Shown piece after piece: positions 1 to 6,687 of a DNA stretch of 55,531 nucleotides. The DNA lies in the NCBI RefSeq assembly GCF_017566145.1, contig NZ_JABFCL010000015.1:1-55531 (forward strand), given 5' to 3'. Position 1 is the first letter of the stretch; each line of letters begins with the position of its first letter. Below the pieces are notes generated by a model. It made no database searches. It was not told the origin of the DNA and saw only the letters and a list, made by a program, of their open reading frames with translations. Source of the stretch: Bittarella massiliensis (ex Durand et al. 2017). GTDB taxonomy: Bacteria; Bacillota; Clostridia; Oscillospirales; Ruminococcaceae. A program made the position numbers and the translations under genes.

Positions 1-483
1 CTCATCGCCTACACCCTGGAGGACTCGGCCGGCAACCGCACCTCCCTCTTTTTGCAGTACCGGCTGCAGGAGGGGACCATTGCCGGCGGGTTTGAGGAGA
101 GCGAGACGCCCTTTACCGGAATGGAGGGGGCGGACTGGTCCGACGGACGCGGCGGCAGTGGCGGTGGCCTGCGGGGCGGGCTGCAAAACGGCTGCCCCAT
201 CCACTGGCTGGCCCTGCTGGGGACCCTTGTCACCCTCGGCCATCTGGGCCTCTCCCGCCTGCTGTCCCGCCGCCGGGAGGAGGACGAGGAGGGGCAGTCC
301 ACCCGGCGGGTGGGCCTGGGCCGGGCTCTGCTGCTGGCCCTCCTCACCGCTGCCGCGGCCTTTTTGGCCACCCGGATGCGCTGCGGCTACGACCTGCCGG
401 CGCTGCTGCTCTGGGCGGCTGCCATTGTGCTTGACATGGCAGCGCCGGAGCGGGGCCGCCGGAAAGAGCGGGCCGAGGGCTAA
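1..483 (+). CDS. C-terminal part of a surface/membrane protein (5' truncated by window)
   Basis: The frame is open from the first base, so the N-terminus lies outside the window. The first ~20 visible residues include YTLEDSAGNRTS, which looks like the last strand of an extracellular Ig-like domain. An acidic, Gly-rich linker follows. Then come three hydrophobic stretches: about residues 65-85 (IHWLALLGTLVTLGHLGL), 107-124 and 131-147, separated by a charged Arg/Glu-rich loop. The tail is basic. I infer a large extracytoplasmic protein held by a C-terminal membrane region rather than by a sortase signal, since no LPxTG motif is visible. A similar DxxGNR strand occurs in the extracytoplasmic part of the sigma-like protein at 53236-54456. 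The family was not recognised. A hairpin terminator follows 46 bases after the stop. Confidence 0.75.
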   Translation, partial: LIAYTLEDSAGNRTSLFLQYRLQEGTIAGGFEESETPFTGMEGADWSDGRGGSGGGLRGGLQNGCPIHWLALLGTLVTLGHLGLSRLLSRRREEDEEGQSTRRVGLGRALLLALLTAAAAFLATRMRCGYDLPALLLWAAAIVLDMAAPERGRRKERAEG

Positions 484-528
484 TGGATGAGGGCAGAAGG
501 TCAGAGCGATTTTTGAGAGAATAGCGCC

Positions 529-576
529 AAAGGGGCGAACGGACCGAGGGAAACGGCCTGTTCGCCCCTTTTTTGG
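529..576 (+). terminator. Rho-independent terminator
   Basis: AAAGGGGCGAAC (529-540) pairs with GTTCGCCCCTTT (560-571), and a run of six T residues closes the structure. It lies just downstream of the surface-protein gene. Confidence 0.8.
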
Positions 577-1080
577 GGAGGAGGGGCTGTTTGCGGGCCG
601 TGAGGGGGCAGGACGCCCCCCCCGGCCTTTTTTGCTTGGGCCTTTTTGTTGCCGGAGGACAGGGGGCGGGCAGAGGGGAGGGAGGCGGGCGACTGCTTGT
701 GGTTGCGGCGGTTTTTAAAAGGGGGTGGAGAGGTGGGCCCTTGCGGGGGAAGGGAAAAGAGGGGGCTGGTTGGGCGGCTTGTGGGGAGGGCGTTCGGCAG
801 GCGTTTCTGAGGGGAGGATTGTCCTGGCTGGGAGGGGGGCGCTATGCCGTTGGCGGTGCCTCAAGGGCGCACACGACCAGGGGCGGTTGCAGAGGCGCCC
901 CTCCCGGAGAGGATCGCGGGCAGAGTGGATCGCCGTCTCCCCTTGGCTTGATTTGCGCTTTAAGGTCAGACTCTACTGCACTTTCTCTGGGTGTAGCCCT
1001 TTGCTGAAGCCTTTTTTGGGGGGCCATTTGCCATGCGCTGTGCCCCCTTTCCCTCCCTTTCTGCCGAGGGGCAAAGGCTT

Positions 1081-1157
1081 TTTTAGCCCCGGTGTGGCTG
1101 GGGGAGGGCTTTCACTGAAAAAGGCCGCTGCTCTTTGGCGGTGGCCTTTGGGAGGAG
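1081..1157 (+). repeat. Imperfect ~80-bp repeat, copy A
   Basis: It aligns by eye over its whole length with 1275-1355. Both share TTTTTAG, a C-run with CCCCGG, TGGCT, GGGGAGG, GGCCGCTGC and GGCCTTTGGGA in the same order and spacing. In this copy the hairpin (GGCCGC / GCGGTGGCC) is degraded. It may be an old duplication of a terminator region. Confidence 0.55.
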
Positions 1158-1274
1158 GGGGCGAAGGGGTGTGGCGCGGGGAGGGGCGCCGCCTGTGGCC
1201 TAGGAAGTGGGTATTTCGCGCGGGGAGGGCGATGGGGCGGGGGACAGAGACAGCTTTTCCAGTGAGTGCCGGAG

Positions 1275-1355
1275 GTTTTTAGTCCCCGGCATGGCTAGGG
1301 GAGGAATTCTACTAAAGAAGGCCGCTGCCTACAGGCAGCGGCCTTTGGGAAGGGC
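1275..1355 (+). repeat. Imperfect ~80-bp repeat, copy B (contains terminator)
   Basis: This is the second copy of the repeat at 1081-1157. Here the hairpin is perfect, and it sits directly downstream of the minus-strand acylphosphatase gene. Confidence 0.55.
1318..1348 (-). terminator. Hairpin terminator of the lepB-acyP operon
   Basis: AAGGCCGCTGCC (1318-1329) and GGCAGCGGCCTT (1334-1345) form a perfect 12-bp stem with a TACA loop. On the minus strand it is followed by a short T-rich stretch (TTCTTT). It lies about 25 bases past the acylphosphatase stop codon. Confidence 0.6.
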
Positions 1356-1373
1356 GGTCGGGGGCGGCGGGGG

Positions 1374-1643
1374 TCAGAGTACCTCGAACCCGTTTTCGCG
1401 GATGGGGTCCAGGCGGCGGGTCTCCACCCCTTCCACCTGGGACCAGCGGTTTCCCTCCCGCACCGCCTCCAAAAAGGCGTCCACCTCGGCGGGGGGGCCC
1501 TGTACCTCCAGCTCCACCTCCCCGTCCTCCCGGTTGTGCACCCAACCGGTGAGGCTGTGGAGGCTGGCGGTGTACTTTACAAAGTAGCGAAAGCCGACCC
1601 CCTGCACCCAGCCCGACACCCGGGCGTAGATTCGCTTTTGCAC
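1374..1643 (-). CDS. acyP: Acylphosphatase
   Basis: This is an 89-residue protein of the usual acylphosphatase size. The family hydrolyses carboxyl-phosphate bonds such as those in acetyl phosphate or 1,3-bisphosphoglycerate in the cytoplasm. The signature VQGVGFRYFV supplies the catalytic Arg (Arg19), and GWVHNREDG supplies the catalytic Asn (Asn37). The GTG start at 1643 was chosen because it directly precedes the conserved QKRIYARVSG strand and has a GGGG-rich ribosome binding site. It begins 19 bases after the signal peptidase gene stops, so the two are probably co-transcribed. The family assignment is firm; the physiological substrate is not known. Confidence 0.93.
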   Translation of the reverse strand: MQKRIYARVSGWVQGVGFRYFVKYTASLHSLTGWVHNREDGEVELEVQGPPAEVDAFLEAVREGNRWSQVEGVETRRLDPIRENGFEVL

Positions 1644-1662
1644 GGCAGTTTCCCCCCTTTTG

Positions 1663-2226
1663 CTACTCCACCTTGCTGATGGAGGGGTAGTAGCGAAAGA
1701 GCACCTTGCCCAGCATGTCTTTTTTGGGGACGTAGGGGGTGCTCCAAAAGCGGGCGTCCAGCGAGTCGTTGCGGTTGTCCCCCATGAGGAAATAGTGCCC
1801 CTCCGGCACGGTGTAGGGGCCGTAGTCCCCCTGGGGGATGCCCTTGACATAGGGCTCCTCCACCATCTCGCCGTTGCGGTAGAGGACGCCGCTCTCGATC
1901 TCGATCTCGTCCCCCGGTATCCCGATCACCCGCTTGACGTAGAGGCGGCGCTCATCCGGCGGGTAGAAGACCGCCACGTCCCCCCGCTGGGGCTCGCCGA
2001 AGGTGTAGGCCAGCCGCAGGGCGATGATCCGATCCCCGGGGCGGATGGTGTCCTCCATGGAGGAGGTGGGCACCTGGGCGTTGACGATGACCACCAGCCC
2101 GATGAAGAGGGCCAGCGCCACCGCCACCGCAAACACCTTGACCCAGCTGACGACCTCCCGCAGGAGCGCTTTTTTCTTTTCTGCCACTTCGCGCATGGCC
2201 TGCTCGTCGTGTTCTTCCGGCAGCAT
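1663..2226 (-). CDS. lepB: Signal peptidase I
   Basis: This 187-residue type I signal peptidase removes signal peptides from secreted preproteins at the outer face of the membrane. A cytoplasmic N-terminus of about 28 residues is followed by one membrane span (about 27-50) and the protease domain. The catalytic Ser is in TSSMEDTIRPGD (Ser56) and the catalytic Lys in RRLYVKRVIGIPGD (Lys98). Box E, GDNRNDSLDAR, is also present. One span and this length match the Gram-positive SipS type. The ATG at 2226 follows a purine-rich Shine-Dalgarno. It is first in a two-gene operon with the acylphosphatase. It could process the secreted proteins at 12499 and 45582, but that is only an inference. Confidence 0.95.
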   Translation of the reverse strand: MLPEEHDEQAMREVAEKKKALLREVVSWVKVFAVAVALALFIGLVVIVNAQVPTSSMEDTIRPGDRIIALRLAYTFGEPQRGDVAVFYPPDERRLYVKRVIGIPGDEIEIESGVLYRNGEMVEEPYVKGIPQGDYGPYTVPEGHYFLMGDNRNDSLDARFWSTPYVPKKDMLGKVLFRYYPSISKVE

Positions 2227-2269
2227 GACACCGCTTCCCTTCCCTCTGGCGTTTTCCTGTATCCCTACC

Positions 2270-2298
2270 AATATAGCACAATTTTCCCCCGCCGAAAA
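2270..2298 (-). promoter_or_regulatory. Candidate promoter of lepB
   Basis: Read on the minus strand, TGC-TATATT (hexamer at 2270-2275) is an extended -10 box. The best -35 at 17-bp spacing, TTTTCG (2293-2298), is weak. It lies 44 bases upstream of the lepB start. Confidence 0.4.
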
Positions 2299-2405
2299 GG
2301 GCGGGAGAGCCCTCTTTGTACTATACAAATTGGAATATATTGATTAAATATAACAAAATTCCCGGTATTCTGCCCTGTTTTGCGCCCTTTTCCGGTGAGT
2401 CCGGC

Positions 2406-2440
2406 AAAAAAAGACGCGGCCTGGAGACCGCGCTTTTTTT
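2406..2440 (-). terminator. Bidirectional terminator after the acetyltransferase gene
   Basis: AAAAAAAGACGCGG (2406-2419) and CCGCG followed by C and seven T (2428-2440) form a stem with T tracts on both strands. The nearest gene to terminate is the minus-strand acetyltransferase ending at 2546. Confidence 0.8.
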
Positions 2441-2545
2441 GTATTTTGGGGGATGGGGCAGGGGCGAATGGGCGGCGCGGGGGCAGGCAGATGGCGGGGA
2501 AGGGGGGCGGAAAGCACACATTTCCCCGCGAGGGGGGCGGGAAGA

Positions 2546-3496
2546 TCAGAGGGGGGCCAAAATCCCCTCGTCGACGCGGCGCACCAGGCCGTGGGTATAG
2601 GGGGTGAAATACTTGCCCCAAAAGGCGTGGGCGGCGGGGTTGATGCTTTCAAAATCCACCCCCAGGTGGGTATACCCCTCCCCCTTTAGGGTGCGGACGG
2701 CGCAGTTTATCAAATTTTGCACGACCCCTTTGCCGCGGTGCTCCCCCAGGCAGAAGGCGCCGGTGATGTGGCGGTAGCGGGGGGAGGGGGAGAGAAAGGT
2801 CTCGCCCTGGGCGGACAGCTTGAGGTAGGCGCACAGCCGCCCCTGAAAGGCGGCGGCAAAGCAGCGGTCGCCCGCGGCCACACAGGAGCGGCAGAAGGCG
2901 GCGCAGTCCTCCAGCGGGCGGTTCATAAAGGTCGGGCTGGCCCGGAAGTGGCGGTTGAGCAGCGCCTCAAAGGGGTAGACCGACGAAAACTGGGCGGGGG
3001 GCAGTTCAAAGAAGGAGTACCCTTGGGGGGGCGGGCAGTCGATCGGCTCCATGGGGCGGATGGCGTCGACACAGCGCAGGCCGAAGCCGTACTGAAAGAA
3101 CTGGCGCTGGGCCTCCTCCCCCTGGGCGCAGAGGGCGACGGCGTGGCTGAGAGCCCCGGCGCGCACCCACTTGGCGGCTGCGCGCTGGTACATGGCGGCA
3201 TAGACCGGCCCCTGCCGGCCCGGTGCGGCGGCGTGGGCGCCCATGGGGGAAAAGACCCCCCGGCAGCGGGTGGAGCCAAAGGCGTTGTCAAAGGGCGGGC
3301 CGACGCTGAGAAAGCCCACCATCCGCCCGCCCTCAAAGGCGGCGACGCCCAGGCCGGCTGCGGCAAAGGGGGCCAGGTTTAGCGCCGCCTCCACCCTTGG
3401 CAGGACGGGGAGGCGGCGCTGCTGCTCCCGATAATCGGCCAGGGCGAGGGCGCTGGCCGCGGGGAGGTGGGACGGGGTGAAGTCGACGACGGTCAT
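2546..3496 (-). CDS. GNAT family N-acetyltransferase (two-domain)
   Basis: This 316-residue protein is about twice the size of a single GNAT domain. The C-terminal half has a recognisable acetyl-CoA fold: a strand with ITGAFCLGEHRGKGVVQNL, whose basic GxGxG-like loop binds the pyrophosphate, followed by GYTHLGVDFESINPAAHAFW. The N-terminal half also looks like a degenerate GNAT domain (GRMVGFLSVGPPFDN). The ATG at 3496 was chosen because AAGGAG lies at the right distance, whereas the longer open frame has no such site. Tandem-GNAT proteins acetylate small amines or drugs in known cases; the substrate here cannot be told. It stands alone on the minus strand. Confidence 0.85.
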   Translation of the reverse strand: MTVVDFTPSHLPAASALALADYREQQRRLPVLPRVEAALNLAPFAAAGLGVAAFEGGRMVGFLSVGPPFDNAFGSTRCRGVFSPMGAHAAAPGRQGPVYAAMYQRAAAKWVRAGALSHAVALCAQGEEAQRQFFQYGFGLRCVDAIRPMEPIDCPPPQGYSFFELPPAQFSSVYPFEALLNRHFRASPTFMNRPLEDCAAFCRSCVAAGDRCFAAAFQGRLCAYLKLSAQGETFLSPSPRYRHITGAFCLGEHRGKGVVQNLINCAVRTLKGEGYTHLGVDFESINPAAHAFWGKYFTPYTHGLVRRVDEGILAPL

Positions 3497-3654
3497 GGGG
3501 AGCTCCTTTTCACAGTACATCCATTGGGGAGAAGTTTCTACAAAATGCAACAGAATTGTAGTGCTTTTTTAAAATATAGGCCATGCGATATAAGATAAAT
3601 GGAGGGGTGTTCTGCTTTCCGGGAGTTTTCAGGAAAAGACAAGGTTCCCTCAAA

Positions 3655-3670
3655 GTAAGGAAATCCTTAC
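3655..3670. promoter_or_regulatory. Inverted repeat upstream of the Xre gene promoter
   Basis: GTAAGG-AAAT-CCTTAC is a perfect 6-bp inverted repeat ending 10 bases before the -35 box of the small regulator gene. Its size and place suit an operator. Confidence 0.4.
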
Positions 3671-3680
3671 CATTGGTTTG

Positions 3681-3709
3681 TTAAAACGCGCTCACAGTAT
3701 TGGTACAAT
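3681..3709 (+). promoter_or_regulatory. Promoter of the small Xre regulator
   Basis: TTAAAA (3681-3686), a 17-base spacer and TACAAT (3704-3709) are present, with TGG just before the -10 acting as an extended -10 element. The start codon is 22 bases further on. Confidence 0.65.
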
Positions 3710-3731
3710 AGTGGGGAGGGGAAGTGATGTT

Positions 3732-3959
3732 GTGAGAACCGATTACCCGGAGCGCTACCGGATATTGGGGCTAAAAATTGCCTATTACCGCAAGCGAGCG
3801 GGTTATACACAGGAGGCTTTTGCAGAAAAGATCGGCAGAAGCAACAACTTCGTCTCCCAGGTTGAGGGAGTGGGCACCACAAAGGGGGTCTCACTGGAAA
3901 CCCTTTTCAAAATGGCCGATGTTTTAGGCGTCGCTGTCAACGAACTTCTAAAAGACTAG
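3732..3959 (+). CDS. Xre-family helix-turn-helix regulator, single domain
   Basis: This 75-residue protein is almost entirely one HTH_3 domain. It contains RILGLKIAYYRKRAGYTQEAF, then FAEKIGRSNNFVSQVEG as helix-turn-helix, and LETLFKMADVLGVAVNELLKD as the closing helices. There is no second domain, so it is a small stand-alone DNA-binding regulator. GTG at 3732 was chosen over upstream codons because GGGGAGGGGAAG lies just before it and the promoter ends upstream. An inverted repeat at 3655-3670 could be its operator, implying autoregulation. The next gene starts 76 bases later and may share its transcript. Confidence 0.85.
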   Translation: MRTDYPERYRILGLKIAYYRKRAGYTQEAFAEKIGRSNNFVSQVEGVGTTKGVSLETLFKMADVLGVAVNELLKD

Positions 3960-4035
3960 CAGAATGCGGTATAGATTGCAACACCCTCTAATTGCACAGG
4001 GACACTTCCTGTATGGCAGACGAGGAGGCAAAGCT

Positions 4036-4434
4036 GTGAAAAAGAGCACGCGCCGCGGCTGCCCGCTTGCGGGTTCTTGCCGCCCCATCTACCACCCGCC
4101 CTCCCTGGAAAAGGCGAACCGGGCCTACGCCCGCTGGGGGCGGGCGATGCGGAGGGCGCGGTGGGCCCGCCGGGGGGCCAGGGCGTTGGCCCCGGCGGCG
4201 GGCGGGTTTTGCCGGCGGGGGGTCTACCGATTCTCGCGCAACCCCATGTACCTGGCCTATTTTCTCATTTTTGCCGGCTGTGCGGCCCTGGGCCGGTCGC
4301 CGCTGTTGCTTGGATTGACGGCGGTCTTTCAGGTGGCGGCCCACTGGCTCATCCGCGCGGAGGAGCGGTGGTGCGCCCAGCGATTTGGCGAGGTGTACGG
4401 GGAGTACGCGGGCCGGGTCCGGCGGTATTTTTAG
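4036..4434 (+). CDS. Isoprenylcysteine carboxyl methyltransferase-like protein, N-terminally short
   Basis: The C-terminal half is typical of the ICMT/PEMT-like membrane methyltransferases. It has GVYRFSRNPMYLAYFLIFAG, two membrane spans, then LIRAEERWCAQRFGEVYGEY and VRRYF, which provide the SAM- and substrate-binding edge of the family. The first ~65 residues are instead very Arg-rich and hydrophilic, and the two or three N-terminal spans expected in this family are missing. At 132 residues it is short, so it may be a truncated or diverged member. A GTG start at 4036 with GGAGG eight bases before it was preferred. Function as an active methyltransferase is doubtful. Confidence 0.6.
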   Translation: MKKSTRRGCPLAGSCRPIYHPPSLEKANRAYARWGRAMRRARWARRGARALAPAAGGFCRRGVYRFSRNPMYLAYFLIFAGCAALGRSPLLLGLTAVFQVAAHWLIRAEERWCAQRFGEVYGEYAGRVRRYF

Positions 4435-4511
4435 CGGGTCTATGCCCTCCCCATGAGGGCAATAGAAATAGAAATGGCAATGGCAGAGGACAGGAGAAGG
4501 AGGAGAGGGAG

Positions 4512-5072
4512 ATGAAGGGAGAACTGACATTTGCCGACCGGGCGGCCTTTCGCCGGTGGTTGGAGGAGAATGGCCGGACCTCGGCGGGGGTTTGGCTGGT
4601 CTTTGGCAAGGCGGGAAGCGCGCAGACGGTGAAGGCGGGGGAGGCTTTGGAGGAAGCCCTCTGCTTTGGCTGGATCGACGGGCAGATACAGCGCATCGAC
4701 GAGGGGCGCTACCGCAAGTGCTTTGCCCCCCGCAGGCCGAGGGGCAACTGGTCGGCCAAAAACCGGGCGCTGGCCGAGCGGCTTTTGCGGGAGGGACAGA
4801 TGGACGAGCGGGGCCGGAAAGAGGTAGAGCAGGCCAAAGCGGACGGCCGATGGGCCGCCCCTGCGCCCCCGGCGATCACCGCGGAGCAGATGGCTTCGTT
4901 GGAGGAACTGCTGCGGGGACAGGAGCCGGCCTACGGCAACTTTTTGAGGATGTCCCCCTCGGTGCGGCGGACCTATGCCCGGGGCTACTACGCCGCCAAG
5001 ACCGAGGCGGGCCGGGCCAAGCGGCTGGCCTGGATGATCGAGCGGCTGAACGGAAATTTAAAGCCCATGTAG
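4512..5072 (+). CDS. YdeI/OmpD-associated family protein
   Basis: This 186-residue protein resembles the YdeI/OmdA family. An N-terminal domain contains FADRAAFRRWLEEN, GVWLVFGKAG and EALCFGWIDGQIQRID, with RYRKCFAPRRPRGNWSAKN after it. The C-terminal helical part has LRMSPSVRRTYARGYYAAKT and ends in a basic AKRLAWMIERLNG helix. Family members are soluble and linked by some reports to cationic-peptide or bacteriocin tolerance; the biochemical role is not settled. AGGAGGAGAGGG precedes the ATG. A short hairpin (TGCCCTC-cccat-GAGGGCA, about 4443-4461) lies between it and the previous gene. Confidence 0.85.
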   Translation: MKGELTFADRAAFRRWLEENGRTSAGVWLVFGKAGSAQTVKAGEALEEALCFGWIDGQIQRIDEGRYRKCFAPRRPRGNWSAKNRALAERLLREGQMDERGRKEVEQAKADGRWAAPAPPAITAEQMASLEELLRGQEPAYGNFLRMSPSVRRTYARGYYAAKTEAGRAKRLAWMIERLNGNLKPM

Positions 5073-5086
5073 GCGGGGAAGTGGCG

Positions 5087-5380
5087 GGCGGTTCTCGCGA
5101 GGGGGTGTGGATCGAAATGAGGATTTCCCCGTTTTTGTCCTGCGCGTATTCTGGTCGTCCCCCCGCGCGAGGGGCGCGGATTGAAATGGGTACAAGCTGT
5201 ACGCACTGGTGGGCGACTGCCTGGCGCACCCTGCGCGAGTGCGAGGATTGAAATGCTTGCAGAAAGGGGGGATTGCCCTCGCCACTGCGCCGCATTCCGC
5301 GGGCGTGCAGATTGAAATGCGGTCTCGAGCACCGGTGAGATGGGGCGATCGCGCCGCGCTCTGCGCGGAGATTTGGGCGG
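5087..5380 (+). CRISPR. Decayed orphan CRISPR array, type I-C-like repeats
   Basis: Four repeat-like units end in ATYGAAAT at 5118, 5187, 5254 and 5318, spaced 69, 67 and 64 bases. Each carries a GC-rich stretch of about 24 bases before that ending (for example CCCCGCGCGAGGGGCGCGG). A fifth, weaker unit ends near 5380 (GCGGAGATTTGG). Type I-C repeats are ~32 bases with the 3' end GTGGATTGAAAT or GTGGATTGAAAC, and intervals of 64-69 bases fit them well. Repeats differ from each other at many places, so this is an inactive remnant. Reading the opposite strand gives peptides such as HFNPRTRAG and [11 protein letters not shown], the well-known spurious translation of such arrays. No cas gene is in the window. 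Confidence 0.7.
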
Positions 5381-5523
5381 AAGGGAGAGGGGGGCTTCTG
5401 TTTTCCCCTTTTTTTCCGCGATCGCTTGGAGCCGCGGCCTTGTTTTGGGTTTTACCTGCCGGGCTACCCCGCCTTTTTTCCGCCGTCAAAGGCGGGAGGG
5501 GGGACACAGAGGAGGAGTGCACG

Positions 5524-5769
5524 GTGGCTTTTAAAACACCGCGCCTGGTTTTGCGGCCCTGGCGGCCGGAGGAGGCGCCGGCGCTCTACCAGCTGGCAAA
5601 GGACCCCCGGGTGGGCCCGGCCGCGGGCTGGCCGCCCCACACCAGCGTGGAGGACAGCCGCCGGATCATTGAGGAGGTGCTCTCGGCCCCCTGCACCTTT
5701 GCGGTGGCGCTGCGGGAGACGGGAGCGCCGGTGGGCGGGCTGCGCCGACAAAAATGGACAAAATTTTGA
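5524..5769 (+). pseudogene. Truncated RimJ/RimL-type GNAT acetyltransferase
   Basis: The frame starts at GTG after GGAGGA and reads [20 protein letters not shown], then [12 protein letters not shown] and [14 protein letters not shown]. This is the N-terminal half of a RimJ/RimL-like acetyltransferase. It stops after 81 codons, whereas the family needs about 170, and the acetyl-CoA binding half is absent. The last residues (RRQKWTKF) no longer match the family. The stop is 7 bases before the promoter of the next sigma-factor gene, so a deletion seems to have joined this gene's 5' half to foreign upstream DNA. Confidence 0.75.
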
Positions 5770-5776
5770 AAAGGGC

Positions 5777-5802
5777 TGTCACAACCGGCGGCGGGGCCCG
5801 TC
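5777..5802 (+). promoter_or_regulatory. Putative ECF-type (autoregulatory) promoter of the sigma factor gene
   Basis: TGTCACA (5777-5783) and CGTC (5799-5802), 15 bases apart, match the style of ECF-sigma promoters. TGTCACA/CGTC is the element described for ECF41-type factors. The ribosome binding site AGGAGG follows at 5814. Self-recognition is inferred from position only. Confidence 0.5.
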
Positions 5803-5826
5803 TAACTGTATATAGGAGGTGTGCGC

Positions 5827-6687
5827 ATGAATGATTTGACCGCACTGGAAAAACAGACCATTGAGCGGGCCGTCGCCGGCGACCAGAAGGCGCTGGAGGA
5901 GGTGCTGGCCGGGGTACAGGATTTGGTATTCAACCTCTCCCTGCGGATGCTGGGGACCCTGCCCGACGCGGAGGACGCCACCCAGGAGATCCTCATCAAG
6001 GTGATGACCCGGCTCGCCTCCTTCCGGCAGGAGGCGAGTTTATCCACCTGGGTGTTTCGCATTGCAATCAACCACCTGCGAGATTACAAAAAGGGGATGT
6101 TTGCCCAGCGGCCCTTGAGCTTTGAAATCTACGGTGAGGACATTGCCTCCGGCCGGGAGCGGGACGTCCCCGACCTGAGCGGCGGGGTGGACCAGGGGCT
6201 GTTGGAGCGGGAACTCAAGCTCTCCTGCACCAACGTCATGCTCCAGTGCCTGGACGCCGAGAGCCGCTGCATCTACGTGCTGGGGACCATGTTCCGCCTG
6301 GACAGCCGGGTGGCCGCCGAGATCCTCGGGCTGACCCCTGAGGCCTACCGGCAGCGGCTCTCCCGCATCCGCAAGAAGGTGGGGGCGTTTTTGGGGGAAT
6401 ACTGCGGACTGGGCGGCGGGAGCTGTTCCTGCAAGCGGCGGACCAACTACGCCATTGCCACCCACCGCATCGACCCCGCGCACCTGGTCTTCCCCGGGCT
6501 GGAGGAGTGCCGGTACCAGGACATCGCCCAGTTCACCGACGCCATGGAGGAGCTGGACGGGCTCTCCCAGGTCTTTGCCGACCTGCCCGCCTACCGCACC
6601 CCCGAAGAGGTGCGCGACTGGGTGGAGGGGCTGCTGGCCTCGGGGAGTTTTGCCACCGTGATGGAGACAGAGGGGGCGCAGAGATGA
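5827..6687 (+). CDS. Sigma-70 family (ECF-like) RNA polymerase sigma factor with C-terminal extension
   Basis: This is a 286-residue protein. Region 2 (about residues 25-95) contains LRMLGTLPDAEDATQEILIK and STWVFRIAINHLRDY, the core-binding and -10 recognition helices. Region 4 (about 150-185) contains FRLDSRVAAEILGLTPEAYRQR, the -35-recognising helix-turn-helix. Beyond region 4 is an extension of about 95 residues starting with a Cys-rich patch (YCGLGGGSCSCKRR). ECF factors normally end near 190 residues, so the extension may act as a built-in regulatory domain. No anti-sigma gene is next to it. ATG 5827 sits 7 bases after AGGAGG. The next gene overlaps its stop (ATGA). Confidence 0.88.
   Translation: MNDLTALEKQTIERAVAGDQKALEEVLAGVQDLVFNLSLRMLGTLPDAEDATQEILIKVMTRLASFRQEASLSTWVFRIAINHLRDYKKGMFAQRPLSFEIYGEDIASGRERDVPDLSGGVDQGLLERELKLSCTNVMLQCLDAESRCIYVLGTMFRLDSRVAAEILGLTPEAYRQRLSRIRKKVGAFLGEYCGLGGGSCSCKRRTNYAIATHRIDPAHLVFPGLEECRYQDIAQFTDAMEELDGLSQVFADLPAYRTPEEVRDWVEGLLASGSFATVMETEGAQR

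Larger units (their letters stand above)
577..1370. other. Long G-rich spacer without a supported gene
   Basis: About 790 bases hold only overlapping open frames made of Gly, Arg and Trp codons. None has a ribosome binding site combined with a recognisable product. The plus strand is rich in runs of G. The only structured content I see is the pair of ~80-base repeats listed separately (1081-1157 and 1275-1355). Confidence 0.6.

Noticed and set aside
573..1282. Overlapping plus-strand frames of 144 and 185 codons
   Set aside because: Gly/Arg/Trp-rich, no ribosome binding site and no domain; they are by-products of G-rich DNA.
4988..5522. Minus-strand frames across 4988-5522
   Set aside because: They are the typical spurious translation of CRISPR repeats ([20 protein letters not shown]), not proteins.
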